From Thermoplasmatales archaeon (GTDB lineage: Archaea > Thermoplasmatota > Thermoplasmata > Thermoplasmatales > Thermoplasmataceae), in NCBI GenBank assembly GCA_026127925.1, contig JAJSLM010000001.1, positions 310,001 to 374,000 on the forward strand: a DNA stretch of 64,000 nucleotides, read 5' to 3'. The translations under genes were made by a program, and so were the position numbers. Below the pieces are notes generated by a model. The model was not told where the DNA came from. It did not search any database and saw only the letters and a list, made by a program, of their open reading frames with translations. Below are positions 7,956 to 19,198 of the stretch, in pieces. Positions within the stretch are counted from its first letter, which is position 1. Each line of letters starts with the position of its first letter.

Positions 7956-8888
7956 ATGGAATTGAATAACGTTAAACTGGATTGGAATGGTATACTCGAT
8001 AAACAGATCAACAAATTAGAGGAAAAATATCCAGAAAACAACATCAGGCAAGCTTACAGCCAAATAATATCTCTTCTAAATGAGAATAAGATTAAATCAA
8101 GAGTTATTACAAATGGAAAAAGTGTAATTTGTTATTCATTCATGATTGATTATTCTGGTTTTATTGACAGACTTTACGCAGTCTTAGGCTTTGAAGATGA
8201 GAGTTACGTTGACGCTGCACGTGCAGAGAACCTTTTAACATGGATCGAGAGCGAAGCAAGAAAGGAGGATAAGTCCGTAGTAATAGGGGACATTTACAAT
8301 GGCACCGAAACTATTTCAAATCTTTTGGGCGAGCACGGTTTCTTCAAAATGGAAAGAATCCGACTTGAACTTGGTTTAAAAGATTACTTTCCAACGCATG
8401 CCGAAAATTTTTCACGCGAATTCAACGAAATATTTTCCGTCACACCTGCCTCATATTCCGATGCACAATTTGACGCATATAGCGGTGAAGATGACGTTCT
8501 TCTTTTTCCATCCACAAGAAATGAGCGAATACCCTCCACTGCTCGTATTCTGGAAGGGGAAATAGGAAAATTAATCCCCGAAGCGAGTTTTGTTCTGAAG
8601 GAGGGTGAAAAGATTATCGCTGGAATAATAAGCGTCGAGACTGAAAATAAGAACGGTTCAAGCAGACGTGCCCTGATAGCCGATATATTTGTTGATAAAA
8701 ATAATAGAAAAAAAGGCCTAGGAAAAGAAATTCTATCCAAGTCCCTGGACAAACTTAAAGAAATGAACTTTGATTCCGTGATTCTCTGGGTCTCGTTAAA
8801 CAACCCCGCAAGATTCCTTTACTTTAACCTTGGATTTAGGGAGACGGGTTACGGCAGGGAGATTTCCTATTTCCAGATTAAAAAATGA
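7956..8888 (+). CDS. GNAT family acetyltransferase, two-domain, 310 aa
   Basis: A 310-residue protein whose C-terminal ~140 residues are a clear GNAT domain. FVLKEGEKIIAGIISVE is followed by ADIFVDKNNRKKGLGKEILSK (acetyl-CoA loop R-K-K-G-L-G) and WVSLNNPARFLYFNLGFRE. The N-terminal half (about 1-150) resembles a decayed or non-catalytic GNAT fold (FMIDYSGFIDRLYAVLGFEDES... LLGEHGFFKMERIRLELGL), so the protein may be a tandem duplication with one active copy. The substrate is unknown. The mRNA is probably leaderless. The 3' end overlaps the convergent membrane gene by 11 bp. Confidence 0.82.
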   Translation: MELNNVKLDWNGILDKQINKLEEKYPENNIRQAYSQIISLLNENKIKSRVITNGKSVICYSFMIDYSGFIDRLYAVLGFEDESYVDAARAENLLTWIESEARKEDKSVVIGDIYNGTETISNLLGEHGFFKMERIRLELGLKDYFPTHAENFSREFNEIFSVTPASYSDAQFDAYSGEDDVLLFPSTRNERIPSTARILEGEIGKLIPEASFVLKEGEKIIAGIISVETENKNGSSRRALIADIFVDKNNRKKGLGKEILSKSLDKLKEMNFDSVILWVSLNNPARFLYFNLGFRETGYGREISYFQIKK

Positions 8889-9825
8889 AAAAAGAGATAA
8901 TGCTCAACACAACCGGTATCATGAAATTGTCGTCAAATGCTTCATAGGGCAAACTCTCAACAAAAGCCGCGAGAACTCCTAAAAACAATCCTGACCAGTT
9001 TAGTAAGATAAACCCGAAAAATCCTGCAACAACAAGAAACGAAAGAGTCCCGGCAATAGATTTCTTTTTGTTATAGAATATTCTTGGTGATTTGATTCGC
9101 ATACCAATAATTGTAGCAAGTGGATCACAAATCGTAACGGCTATGAGTATTAGAATGATAATATTAATTGAATTTATGATGGCATAAGCGAGCATTATCC
9201 CGCAACCAAACCATATTGCGCCTATTCCCAAAGGTACTCCATTTCTTTCCAGCCCATAAATCTTGGATGAAAAGGCTTTATCCCTGTTCATTGAAACATA
9301 AGCGCCTATTAGTAGTAGGACCACGAGGGCAACGGTGTATGCTATCCTGGTCTTTGCCGGCCCAAACAGCAATAAGAGAATTATCAAGGCAATACCGCCC
9401 CCTACTTGCACAAGGTCCCTAGTTATTTCCCTTGAGGGGTTTCTTCCCTTGCTGACAGTGTTTCTCATTACCCACGCCATGCTCTCCTTGTCAGAAACGA
9501 GACCAAGCATAATTCCGAGGCCTATAGAAAGATCTAATAAAGGCCATATCTGGTGATCCTTCGTTAAGATAAAAATGGCCAATAGGTACGAAAGTATAGC
9601 GATACCAAAATATAATGAAAGCTTAGTGTACATGTATTTTATTGTAACGATCATCAGTACAATGGATAATACGGGCTCTGCATTTCCAGTGAACAGGGTA
9701 ATAGCAATGGAAAATACCCACGCCAATAGATACGCGACAAGAAATCTGCCTGGATTATTCATCAAGGTTAAAACAGAAATCAGGACACTCGCAACAATCA
9801 GGATTATGTTAATTATATAGTTCAA
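8878..9825 (-). CDS. Predicted polyprenol kinase (dolichol/phytol kinase-like membrane protein)
   Basis: A 315-residue integral membrane protein with about eight or nine hydrophobic segments. The C-terminal half shows the order typical of the CTP-dependent dolichol kinase/phytol kinase/phosphatidate cytidylyltransferase superfamily. That order is D-P-L-A-T-I-I-G, a basic patch ending KKKSIAGTLSF, then AAFVESLP and DDNFMIPVV. The likely role is phosphorylation of an isoprenoid alcohol for membrane lipids or the glycan carrier; the true substrate cannot be read from sequence. The TTG start at 9825 sits about 37 bases from an AT-rich element shared with the divergent glgB promoter. An ATG 21 codons in is an alternative. 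Confidence 0.75.
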   Translation of the reverse strand: MNYIINIILIVASVLISVLTLMNNPGRFLVAYLLAWVFSIAITLFTGNAEPVLSIVLMIVTIKYMYTKLSLYFGIAILSYLLAIFILTKDHQIWPLLDLSIGLGIMLGLVSDKESMAWVMRNTVSKGRNPSREITRDLVQVGGGIALIILLLLFGPAKTRIAYTVALVVLLLIGAYVSMNRDKAFSSKIYGLERNGVPLGIGAIWFGCGIMLAYAIINSINIIILILIAVTICDPLATIIGMRIKSPRIFYNKKKSIAGTLSFLVVAGFFGFILLNWSGLFLGVLAAFVESLPYEAFDDNFMIPVVLSIISFFIF

Positions 9826-9887
9826 GCTGAGCCAAAGCTATATGACTGCAGTATTATTTATTTATCATTAGGTATTAGAGTAACATC
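9826..9887. promoter_or_regulatory. Compact divergent promoter of the glgB operon
   Basis: A 62-bp spacer holds one AT-rich core, TATTATTTATTTAT (9852-9865). It is centred about 26-30 bases before the glgB ATG and, read on the other strand, about 37 bases before the membrane protein TTG. One TATA region could drive both directions. The glgB mRNA would be essentially leaderless. Confidence 0.5.
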
Positions 9888-12009
<2,122 letters not shown>

Positions 12010-12020
<11 letters not shown>

Positions 12021-13935
12021 CATTGCAATTGAGAATGTGTATCCGGAGATCAACTGTGGCTCATTCTACTCCAAAGGAACACTAGGAGATAAGTTTGACG
12101 TGTACGCTGATGTGTACAAAGGTGGACACGAAACAATTGCCGCATTTTTAAAGTACAGGAAAAGTGGCGAAAATGAATGGACTGTAATTCCCATGGATTC
12201 TCTTGGAAATGACAGGTGGCATGGTTCATTCACTCTGGAACGTATAGGGATGTATGAATACACAATAGAGGCATATTTGGATTCGTACTTCACGTTACTC
12301 AAGGACGCTGAATCATGGTATAAAGCAGGAGAACCGGTGGAAACTGATATCTCTCGAATTTTTTCTCTCTTGGAATCAGCTCGAAAACAAGGAGACAATA
12401 ATGAAAAACAATTTCTCTCGCACGTCATTGATGGCACTAGGAATATGGGTGTTTATGAGGTTCTAAGTGTTCTCAATGACAGGGTCTTGCAAGCAATTGC
12501 ATTGAAATATCAGGAAAAAAAGGAACTTTCCACATATAAGGTTCTCAGGGTATTTTGTGATAGAAAAAAGGCAACATTTTCTGCATGGTATGAACTCTTT
12601 CCAAGATCACAGGGAAAATCTAACAGCGTTTCCGGAACATTCAAGGATGTGGAAGGAAGACTCGATGACATAAAGAGAATGGGATTCGACGTTCTCTATC
12701 TCACACCTATTCATCCCGTTGGCACGACAAACAGGCGCGGAAAGAATGGAGCCAGGTACGCCGACAGAGGAGACGTGGGGAGTCCATGGGCAATCGGGAA
12801 CTCCGATGGTGGGCACATGAGCATTAATAGCGAGTTAGGCAACCTAGGGGATTTTGAACATCTTATCTCCGAAGCAAAGGGAAGAGATATTGAGATCGCC
12901 ATGGATATGGCTTTTCAGTGCTCACCAGATCATCCTTATGTAAAGAAGCATCCGGAATGGTTCGCGCATGGACCGGATGGGAAAATCAAGTACGCAGAAA
13001 ACCCACCAAAAAAGTATTTCGACATTTACCCTATAGATTTTGGAACACAGGATAAAAACAACCTCTATAAAGAACTGAAGAGGGTAGTAACCTTCTGGAT
13101 CGGTAAAGGTATCAGGATTTTTAGGATCGATAATCCGCATACGAAGCCATTTGATTTTTGGGATTACCTCATCAACGAGATTAAGGAGGAATACCCAGAA
13201 ACACTCTTTCTATCAGAGGCCTTTACCAGAAAACCTGTAATGTACTGGCTTGGAAAAATAGGTTTCTCTATGTCATACACATATTTTACATGGAGAAATT
13301 ATGACTATGAGATTCGTGACTATTTCAATGAACTTTATTCTGATGAGATTAAACAGTTCTTCAGGCCTATGTTATTCACAAACACTCCAGACATACTCCC
13401 GCGGTCTCTCTCTGGAAAGAATCGCAATGCCTTCATTATCAGGTCCGCTCTGGCATCAACGCTTTCTCCGTTATGGGGGGTTTACAGTGGATTTGAATTG
13501 TGCGAAAATCAACCGTTGGGAGATTCTGAGGAATATCTGAACTCAGAAAAGTATGAAATAAGGATGAGAGACTGGAATGCCCCTGGCAATATTCGCGATG
13601 TCATAGGCAGGTTAAACTTAATCCGAAGGGAAAACGAAGCACTTCAAAACTTTGGAAACTTGAGATTCTGTCAAAACGACAATCACAATATTCTCTCTTA
13701 CGTACGTTATACCCGTGATCTTAAAAATGTGCTGATAATCGTTATAAATCTAAATCCTGACGAGACTCAGAGCGATGTAATACATCTCCCGTTTAGGGAA
13801 ATAGGTATGAATCCGGGAACGTATGAAGTTATTGATCTACTCGATGGTAGCGAATACACATGGAATGGTGATTCCAACTATGTTCGCCTGATACCCGGAA
13901 TCAGGCAGGCCCATATAATGAAGGTGATAACATAA
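12010..13935 (+). CDS. glgE: Maltosyltransferase GlgE (alpha-1,4-glucan:maltose-1-phosphate)
   Basis: A 641-residue GH13_3 enzyme that transfers maltosyl units from alpha-maltose-1-phosphate to the non-reducing ends of alpha-glucan, releasing phosphate. Family marks are SAWYELFPRS at the start of the barrel region (~residue 195), the segment PDGKIKYAENPPKKYFDIYP, the nucleophile Asp374 in FRIDNPHTKP and the acid/base Glu403 in SEAFTRKP. The N-terminal beta-sandwich and helical region of GlgE is present. Its place between branching enzyme and TreS/maltokinase is exactly that of the bacterial GlgE pathway. The ATG overlaps the glgB end. Confidence 0.95.
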
Positions 13936-13936
13936 G

Positions 13937-15613
13937 ATGCTTAACGGCGAAAAATTATGGTACAGGGATGCTGTTTTTTATGAACTGCACGTAAAAGGGT
14001 ATTATGATTCCACAAATGACGGCACCGGGGATTTCAGAGGTCTCTCCATGAAACTGGACTATCTTAAGGACCTTGGAATCGATGCCATATGGCTATTGCC
14101 ATTCTATAAGTCTCCATTAAGGGACGACGGGTATGACATTTCCGATTACTATTCGATCCAACCGGAATATGGCAATCTAGAAGATTTCAAGAATTTCATA
14201 GAGAAGTCGCATTCACTTGGCATAAGAGTCATTGCAGACCTGGTGCTGAATCATGTTTCGGACCAAAATGAGTGGTTCCAGGAGTCAAAATCCTCGCGTA
14301 ATTCAAAGAAACGGGACTGGTTCATCTGGACAGATGATCCCACAAAGTTTAGTGAGGCCAGAATAATTTTCGTTGATTCAGAAAGATCAAACTGGGCCTA
14401 TGAACCCGTTACACAGCAATATTACTTTCACAGGTTCTACTCTCACCAACCAGATCTTAATTATGATAACCCTGAGGTTCGGGACGAGGTAAAAAATATT
14501 GTAAGATTCTGGTTGAAGATTGGCCTTGACGGATTCAGGGCAGATGCGGTTCCGTTCCTCTTCAAGAGAGAAGGGACAAACTGTGAAAATCTCCCTGAGA
14601 CCCATAACTTTTTTAAAGAGTTACGGAAAATGATGGATGAAGAATTTCCTGGAACAATACTCCTGGCTGAAGCAAATGAGTGGCCGACGGAAACTAAAAA
14701 GTACTTTGGAAACGGTGATGAATTTCACATGGCTTTCAATTTCCCCTTAATGCCCCGTATATTTGTTGCCCTTGCAAAGAGAGATGGTTTTCCAATAATA
14801 GACATAATTGAACAAACTAAGGGAATTCCAGAGAATTGTGACTGGTGCATCTTCCTGAGGAATCACGATGAACTTACACTTGAAATGGTGACGGACGAAG
14901 AGCGGGATATAATGTATAAGGAATACGTGAAAATACCCAAGATGAAACTCAATATCGGTATAAGGAGGCGTCTGGCACCTTTACTCGATAACGATAGGAG
15001 CACCATCGAGCTTGTTAACGCTTTGATATTTTCACTTCCTGGGACGCCTATAATATATTATGGTGACGAGATAGGTATGGGTGATAACATTTACCTCGGA
15101 GACAGAAATGGTGTAAGGACGCCCATGCAGTGGTCATATGATAGGAACGCAGGTTTCTCTTACGCGGATGCAGAACAGCTTTACAGCCCAGTAATAACGA
15201 ACCCTAATTTCAGTTACGAGAGCGTGAATGTTGAGGGCGAAAGTAGAATTTCTTCCTCACTTCTTAACTGGATGAAAAAGATAATTGGCGTCAGGAAGGA
15301 CTATCGTGAACTGCTTGGCCGTGGCGATATACAGTTTATCAGCCAGAAGAATAAGAGAGTTTTAGTTTATATAAGGAAGTATAAGGACCAGCGTATGCTT
15401 TGCATATTTAATCTTTCAAGGAGACACACATATGTGGAAATCGATCTTTCTGAATACAAGGGACTGAAACCCGTTGAAGCATTTACAAAATCCTATTTCC
15501 CTAGGATTGGAGATCTTCCATATTTCTTTACATTACATCCTAGAAGCTTTTTCTGGCTGAATTTGACTGTGCCTTCGTTTGACGATTCAATGGACTTTGA
15601 TGGAGATGAATGA
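13937..15613 (+). CDS. treS: Trehalose synthase / maltose alpha-D-glucosyltransferase (TreS)
   Basis: A 558-residue GH13_16 enzyme that reversibly isomerises trehalose and maltose. The TreS pattern includes LWYRDAVFYELHVKGYYDS at the N-terminus, the segment ARIIFVDSERSNWAYEPVTQ typical of TreS rather than other GH13 members, nucleophile Asp203 (GFRADAVP), acid/base Glu245 (LLAEANEW) and Asp311 (RNHDELTLE). There is no fused maltokinase domain; the kinase is the next gene. The start is one base after the glgE stop, so it is translationally coupled. Confidence 0.95.
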   Translation: MLNGEKLWYRDAVFYELHVKGYYDSTNDGTGDFRGLSMKLDYLKDLGIDAIWLLPFYKSPLRDDGYDISDYYSIQPEYGNLEDFKNFIEKSHSLGIRVIADLVLNHVSDQNEWFQESKSSRNSKKRDWFIWTDDPTKFSEARIIFVDSERSNWAYEPVTQQYYFHRFYSHQPDLNYDNPEVRDEVKNIVRFWLKIGLDGFRADAVPFLFKREGTNCENLPETHNFFKELRKMMDEEFPGTILLAEANEWPTETKKYFGNGDEFHMAFNFPLMPRIFVALAKRDGFPIIDIIEQTKGIPENCDWCIFLRNHDELTLEMVTDEERDIMYKEYVKIPKMKLNIGIRRRLAPLLDNDRSTIELVNALIFSLPGTPIIYYGDEIGMGDNIYLGDRNGVRTPMQWSYDRNAGFSYADAEQLYSPVITNPNFSYESVNVEGESRISSSLLNWMKKIIGVRKDYRELLGRGDIQFISQKNKRVLVYIRKYKDQRMLCIFNLSRRHTYVEIDLSEYKGLKPVEAFTKSYFPRIGDLPYFFTLHPRSFFWLNLTVPSFDDSMDFDGDE

Positions 15614-16982
15614 CTACATCGAAAATTTGGAAGGTTTAAAGGAGGATCTCCTGAACTACATAACGACGCGAAGATGGTACGGGAACAAAGCTGGTTTAAC
15701 TGCAGGCCTGGAAATAATTGATTCTTTTCAGATAGAAGATTTTGTCCTAGCAATATTCAAAGTTAAGGGTGTATCGGATTCAATGTATTATGTTCCGCTG
15801 TTCTTTTCCAAAGATGAATTCTCTGGCAGAATAAGCTTCTTCGAGGAGAACGGTACCGGGGTCAACGTTTATGACGCATTCTATTTTGAGAATTTTGCTA
15901 AACTTATAATGCGAAATATGGAGCATAAGACGGTTTTAAAGGGAAAAGATTCGTATATAGAGTTTCAGAGAACAAATTTTTTTCAATTAAATGAAGAAAA
16001 CAATTTTTCAGTAATAAAAACAGAGCAGAGCAACAGTTCATTCATAATTGGTAATGCGATCGTAAAAAACTACAGGTATCTTCAGTTTGGGGAGAATCCT
16101 GACATAAACATGTCAATCAAGTTAAAAGAAAATGGGTTTGCACACGTACCTTCCTTGAAAGGATATATGAAATATGTATCCACTGATGGAATAATATATC
16201 TATGCAGTGCCATGGAATATTTCCCTAAGTCTGTTGACTTATGGTCCTATTACAACGATAGCCTCAAAGCCGATATGGGTAATTTCAAATCCAAGATCCT
16301 CGATTTAGCGGCTGACATGGGTACACTTACAGGGAATATGTGCAAGACACTAGCGAGTGTAAGGGACGAAGATTTCCGGCCTGAGAAAATGGCCGTTTCG
16401 GAACTAGAGGATGTAATTGACGACTCTTTTAGGTATCTTGATGCCTCGAGAGAAATAATGAGAAAGCGCAATATGGAACTTGGTCCACTCTCCCTGGATC
16501 TGGACCAAGAAAAAATAAAGAAGGTGTTTAACTCATTATTTCAAAATGAAATTTTGATGAAAACACGAGTCCATGGAGATTATCACCTGGGCCAGATACT
16601 TCTTTACAGGAACAGATATTATATAATCGATTTTGAAGGAGAACCTGTGAGAAGTATGCTTGAACGAACAAGCAAAAAATCCCCTTTCAAAGATGTTTCA
16701 GGTATTCTGAGATCAATCGACTATCTATGTTCTGGATTTGGCGAAGGCGTGGAGAATATGTCCAGTGAGATCATGTCTACGTTCCTCAGGCATTACGTTA
16801 AGATAATAGGGGATATGAATCTCATACCAACAGATAATGAAAAGATTTCCAGATTGCTGCAGCTTTTCCTCTTGCAGAAAGCATCCTATGAACTCCTCTA
16901 CGAGATTAACAATAGGCCCTCCTGGATGCACATTCCACTGAATGCGTTAAAAGATATTTTGGAATCCCTAACTGTTATCTGA
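15606..16982 (+). CDS. mak: Maltokinase (Mak/Pep2)
   Basis: About 458 residues. It phosphorylates maltose with ATP to alpha-maltose-1-phosphate, the GlgE donor. The aminoglycoside-phosphotransferase-like catalytic loop is VHGDYHLGQ (Asp near residue 325), followed by YIIDFEGEPVRSMLERTSKKSPFKDVSG, the maltokinase hallmark. The frame is open from 15579, but the ATG at 15606 is preferred because it overlaps the treS stop within ATGAATGA and gives the family's usual N-terminus (LLNYITTRRWYGNK). ATG 15600 is an alternative. The 3' end overlaps treX on the other strand by 8 bp. Confidence 0.94.
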   Translation: MNDYIENLEGLKEDLLNYITTRRWYGNKAGLTAGLEIIDSFQIEDFVLAIFKVKGVSDSMYYVPLFFSKDEFSGRISFFEENGTGVNVYDAFYFENFAKLIMRNMEHKTVLKGKDSYIEFQRTNFFQLNEENNFSVIKTEQSNSSFIIGNAIVKNYRYLQFGENPDINMSIKLKENGFAHVPSLKGYMKYVSTDGIIYLCSAMEYFPKSVDLWSYYNDSLKADMGNFKSKILDLAADMGTLTGNMCKTLASVRDEDFRPEKMAVSELEDVIDDSFRYLDASREIMRKRNMELGPLSLDLDQEKIKKVFNSLFQNEILMKTRVHGDYHLGQILLYRNRYYIIDFEGEPVRSMLERTSKKSPFKDVSGILRSIDYLCSGFGEGVENMSSEIMSTFLRHYVKIIGDMNLIPTDNEKISRLLQLFLLQKASYELLYEINNRPSWMHIPLNALKDILESLTVI

Positions 16983-19080
16983 CGGCTTTTAGGACAAAAG
17001 CTGATCCAGGTTCCAGGACTATGTGCTGAGCACCGATATCTCGTTCATCCTCCGGATGTATCTGCTGAGAGCTTATCAAGAGGATAAAACGGCTATATCC
17101 AGAAGGAAGATTGAATTTCAAGGGTATTGTGGTTGGATTGAACGCTATGAACAGATTATCCCGTTCACAGCCGTCATGTTCGCACTTTGTGCAAACGAGA
17201 AGTATTCCAATACTCCTTTTTACGTGCCAGTCCGATTCGTTCATTTCAGTTCCATCGCTCCTCAGCCATGCGATCTGTTTTGCATCCGGATCTTTTCCGG
17301 AGCCTTTCAGATAACTATCCTGCCTAAGGACACAGAATCTTCTGCGTATAGCTATGATCCTCTTTGTGAAGTCAAGAAGATTTCTTTTATCTTCATCAAC
17401 GTTCCAATCATACCATGATGTCTCATTGTCCAGTTTATAGGCATTGTTATTTCCATTCTGTGTTCTCTTTATTTCGTCCCCACCAAGGATCATCGGAGTT
17501 CCCTGAGAGGTCAAAAGCGTGATAAGAAACGTTCTAATCCTTGTGTTTCTCTTCTTCAAGACTGCTGGAGAATCAGTTGGACCTTCAAAGCCCATATTTT
17601 CGCTAATATTATTATCAGTACCGTCTTTATTTCCCTCATTATTTTCCTCGTTGTGCTTAGTGTTGTAGCTTACCAGATCGCTGAGCGTAAATCCGTCATG
17701 GCACGTAATGAAATTCACACTGGAGTACTGTGTTTTTCCACGCCATTCAAAAAGATCGGAGGATCCGCTGAAGCGAGTGGCAAATTCTGAGAGATTTCTT
17801 CCATGCCCTTTCCAGTAATGTCTAACACCATCCCTGTACTTTCCGTTCCACTCAGCCCAATCGAGTGGAAAGTTGCCCAACTGATATCCTCCGATTCCTA
17901 CGTCCCAGGGTTCTGCAATTAATTTTACAGTAGAAAGGATGGGATCCGTATGTATTATACCGAAGAAGGACGTAAATGGGTCGAAAGCGGAGCGCTTTCT
18001 GCCCAGCACCGATGCAAGGTCAAACCTGAATCCATCAACCTGCATGTCAATGGCCCAGTACCTTAAACTGTCTGTTATCAACTTAAGCACCTGTGGATGC
18101 TTTATATTTATGGTATTTCCGACACCTGTGAAATCAACATAATACCTCTTGTCCGAAGCCAGCTTGTAATAAACTGAATTATCTATGCCTCTGAAAGACA
18201 TTGTCGGGCCCAACTGGTTGCCCTCTGCCGTATGGTTGTACACAACATCAAGAATCACCTCAATCCCATTCTCATGGAATTTCTTAACAACATTCTTGAA
18301 TTCGTTGATTTGGTCTCCTGGAGCTTTCCCAGCAGAATATGTTATCTCTGGGGAAAAAAAGTTGATCGTATTATATCCCCAGTACGTGTTTGTTGTAATA
18401 CCGTTGAAAACATAAGAATCAATTCTCTGGTGAATAGGCAATAATTCTACAGCGTTTATTCCAAGATCCTTGAGATAATCTATCATTTGATCTGAATAGA
18501 GAGCCAAAAATGTTCCTCGGATACGCTCGTCTATATCTGGCTTTCGTTTTGTCAACCCTTTTACATGGGTTTCATAGATAATGAGGTCCTTCCACGGGAT
18601 CAAGGGTTTCCCAACGCCTTTCCAGTCAAAGTTATCCTCGAACACGACAGATTTCGGCATTGCGTTTGCGTCGTCCATGTCATCAAACGAAAGGTCAGCA
18701 CCGGGGTCGTTTAACTTGTAACCGTTTGTTAATTCTGTAGATATTACTTCTGAAGAAACAGCCTTCGAATAAGGATCCATCAACAATTTATTTTTATTAT
18801 ATCTTAGACCATTTTCAGGGGAAAAAGGACCGTCCGCTCTATAGCCATATAGCGTCCCTGGGCCTATCCCTGAAATGAAAGCCCTCCACATGAACTTGCT
18901 TTGTCGTTCAAGTGGATATATCTCAGGGTTTCTGTCGTCATTGTTCTTGTAAATTTCAACATATATTGCTGTTGCGTTTTCGGAATAAACTGAGAAAAGA
19001 ACTCCCTCGTTAGTAACGATAGATCCTTGATTATAACTGGAAGCTTTTAGTTTAGAATATAACGGATCCAGTATTTTCAC
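16975..19080 (-). CDS. treX: Glycogen debranching enzyme TreX/GlgX
   Basis: A 701-residue GH13_11 isoamylase-type enzyme hydrolysing alpha-1,6 branches. An N-terminal CBM48 domain (GVLFSVYSENATAIYVEIY, then LYGYRADGPFSPENGLRYN) precedes the barrel. DVVYNHTAEG is at 278-287, nucleophile Asp354 is in GFRFDLASVLGR, acid/base Glu390 in IAEPWD, and Asp462 in CHDGFTLSDLVSYN. The GTG start at 19080 has a TATA-like element about 22 bases upstream, so it is probably leaderless and separately transcribed from treYZ. In Sulfolobus TreX works with TreY and TreZ, which lie just upstream here on the same strand. Confidence 0.95.
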   Translation of the reverse strand: MKILDPLYSKLKASSYNQGSIVTNEGVLFSVYSENATAIYVEIYKNNDDRNPEIYPLERQSKFMWRAFISGIGPGTLYGYRADGPFSPENGLRYNKNKLLMDPYSKAVSSEVISTELTNGYKLNDPGADLSFDDMDDANAMPKSVVFEDNFDWKGVGKPLIPWKDLIIYETHVKGLTKRKPDIDERIRGTFLALYSDQMIDYLKDLGINAVELLPIHQRIDSYVFNGITTNTYWGYNTINFFSPEITYSAGKAPGDQINEFKNVVKKFHENGIEVILDVVYNHTAEGNQLGPTMSFRGIDNSVYYKLASDKRYYVDFTGVGNTINIKHPQVLKLITDSLRYWAIDMQVDGFRFDLASVLGRKRSAFDPFTSFFGIIHTDPILSTVKLIAEPWDVGIGGYQLGNFPLDWAEWNGKYRDGVRHYWKGHGRNLSEFATRFSGSSDLFEWRGKTQYSSVNFITCHDGFTLSDLVSYNTKHNEENNEGNKDGTDNNISENMGFEGPTDSPAVLKKRNTRIRTFLITLLTSQGTPMILGGDEIKRTQNGNNNAYKLDNETSWYDWNVDEDKRNLLDFTKRIIAIRRRFCVLRQDSYLKGSGKDPDAKQIAWLRSDGTEMNESDWHVKRSIGILLVCTKCEHDGCERDNLFIAFNPTTIPLKFNLPSGYSRFILLISSQQIHPEDERDIGAQHIVLEPGSAFVLKAVR

Positions 19081-19198
19081 TCCTTTCGATCTGATTCAAA
19101 TATAAGATTTAACACTTCCGAGTCAAACAAAATTCATTCATTTAATAATCGCTCCCTACTAGCTCCGTCATAAAAAAGAAATTACTATGAAGGTACAA
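19081..19198 (-). promoter_or_regulatory. treX promoter spacer
   Basis: The spacer between treZ and treX contains CTTATATTTG on the minus strand (19106-19097), centred about 22 bases before the treX GTG. No hairpin or repeat was noticed. It implies treX is not simply read through from treYZ. Confidence 0.5.
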
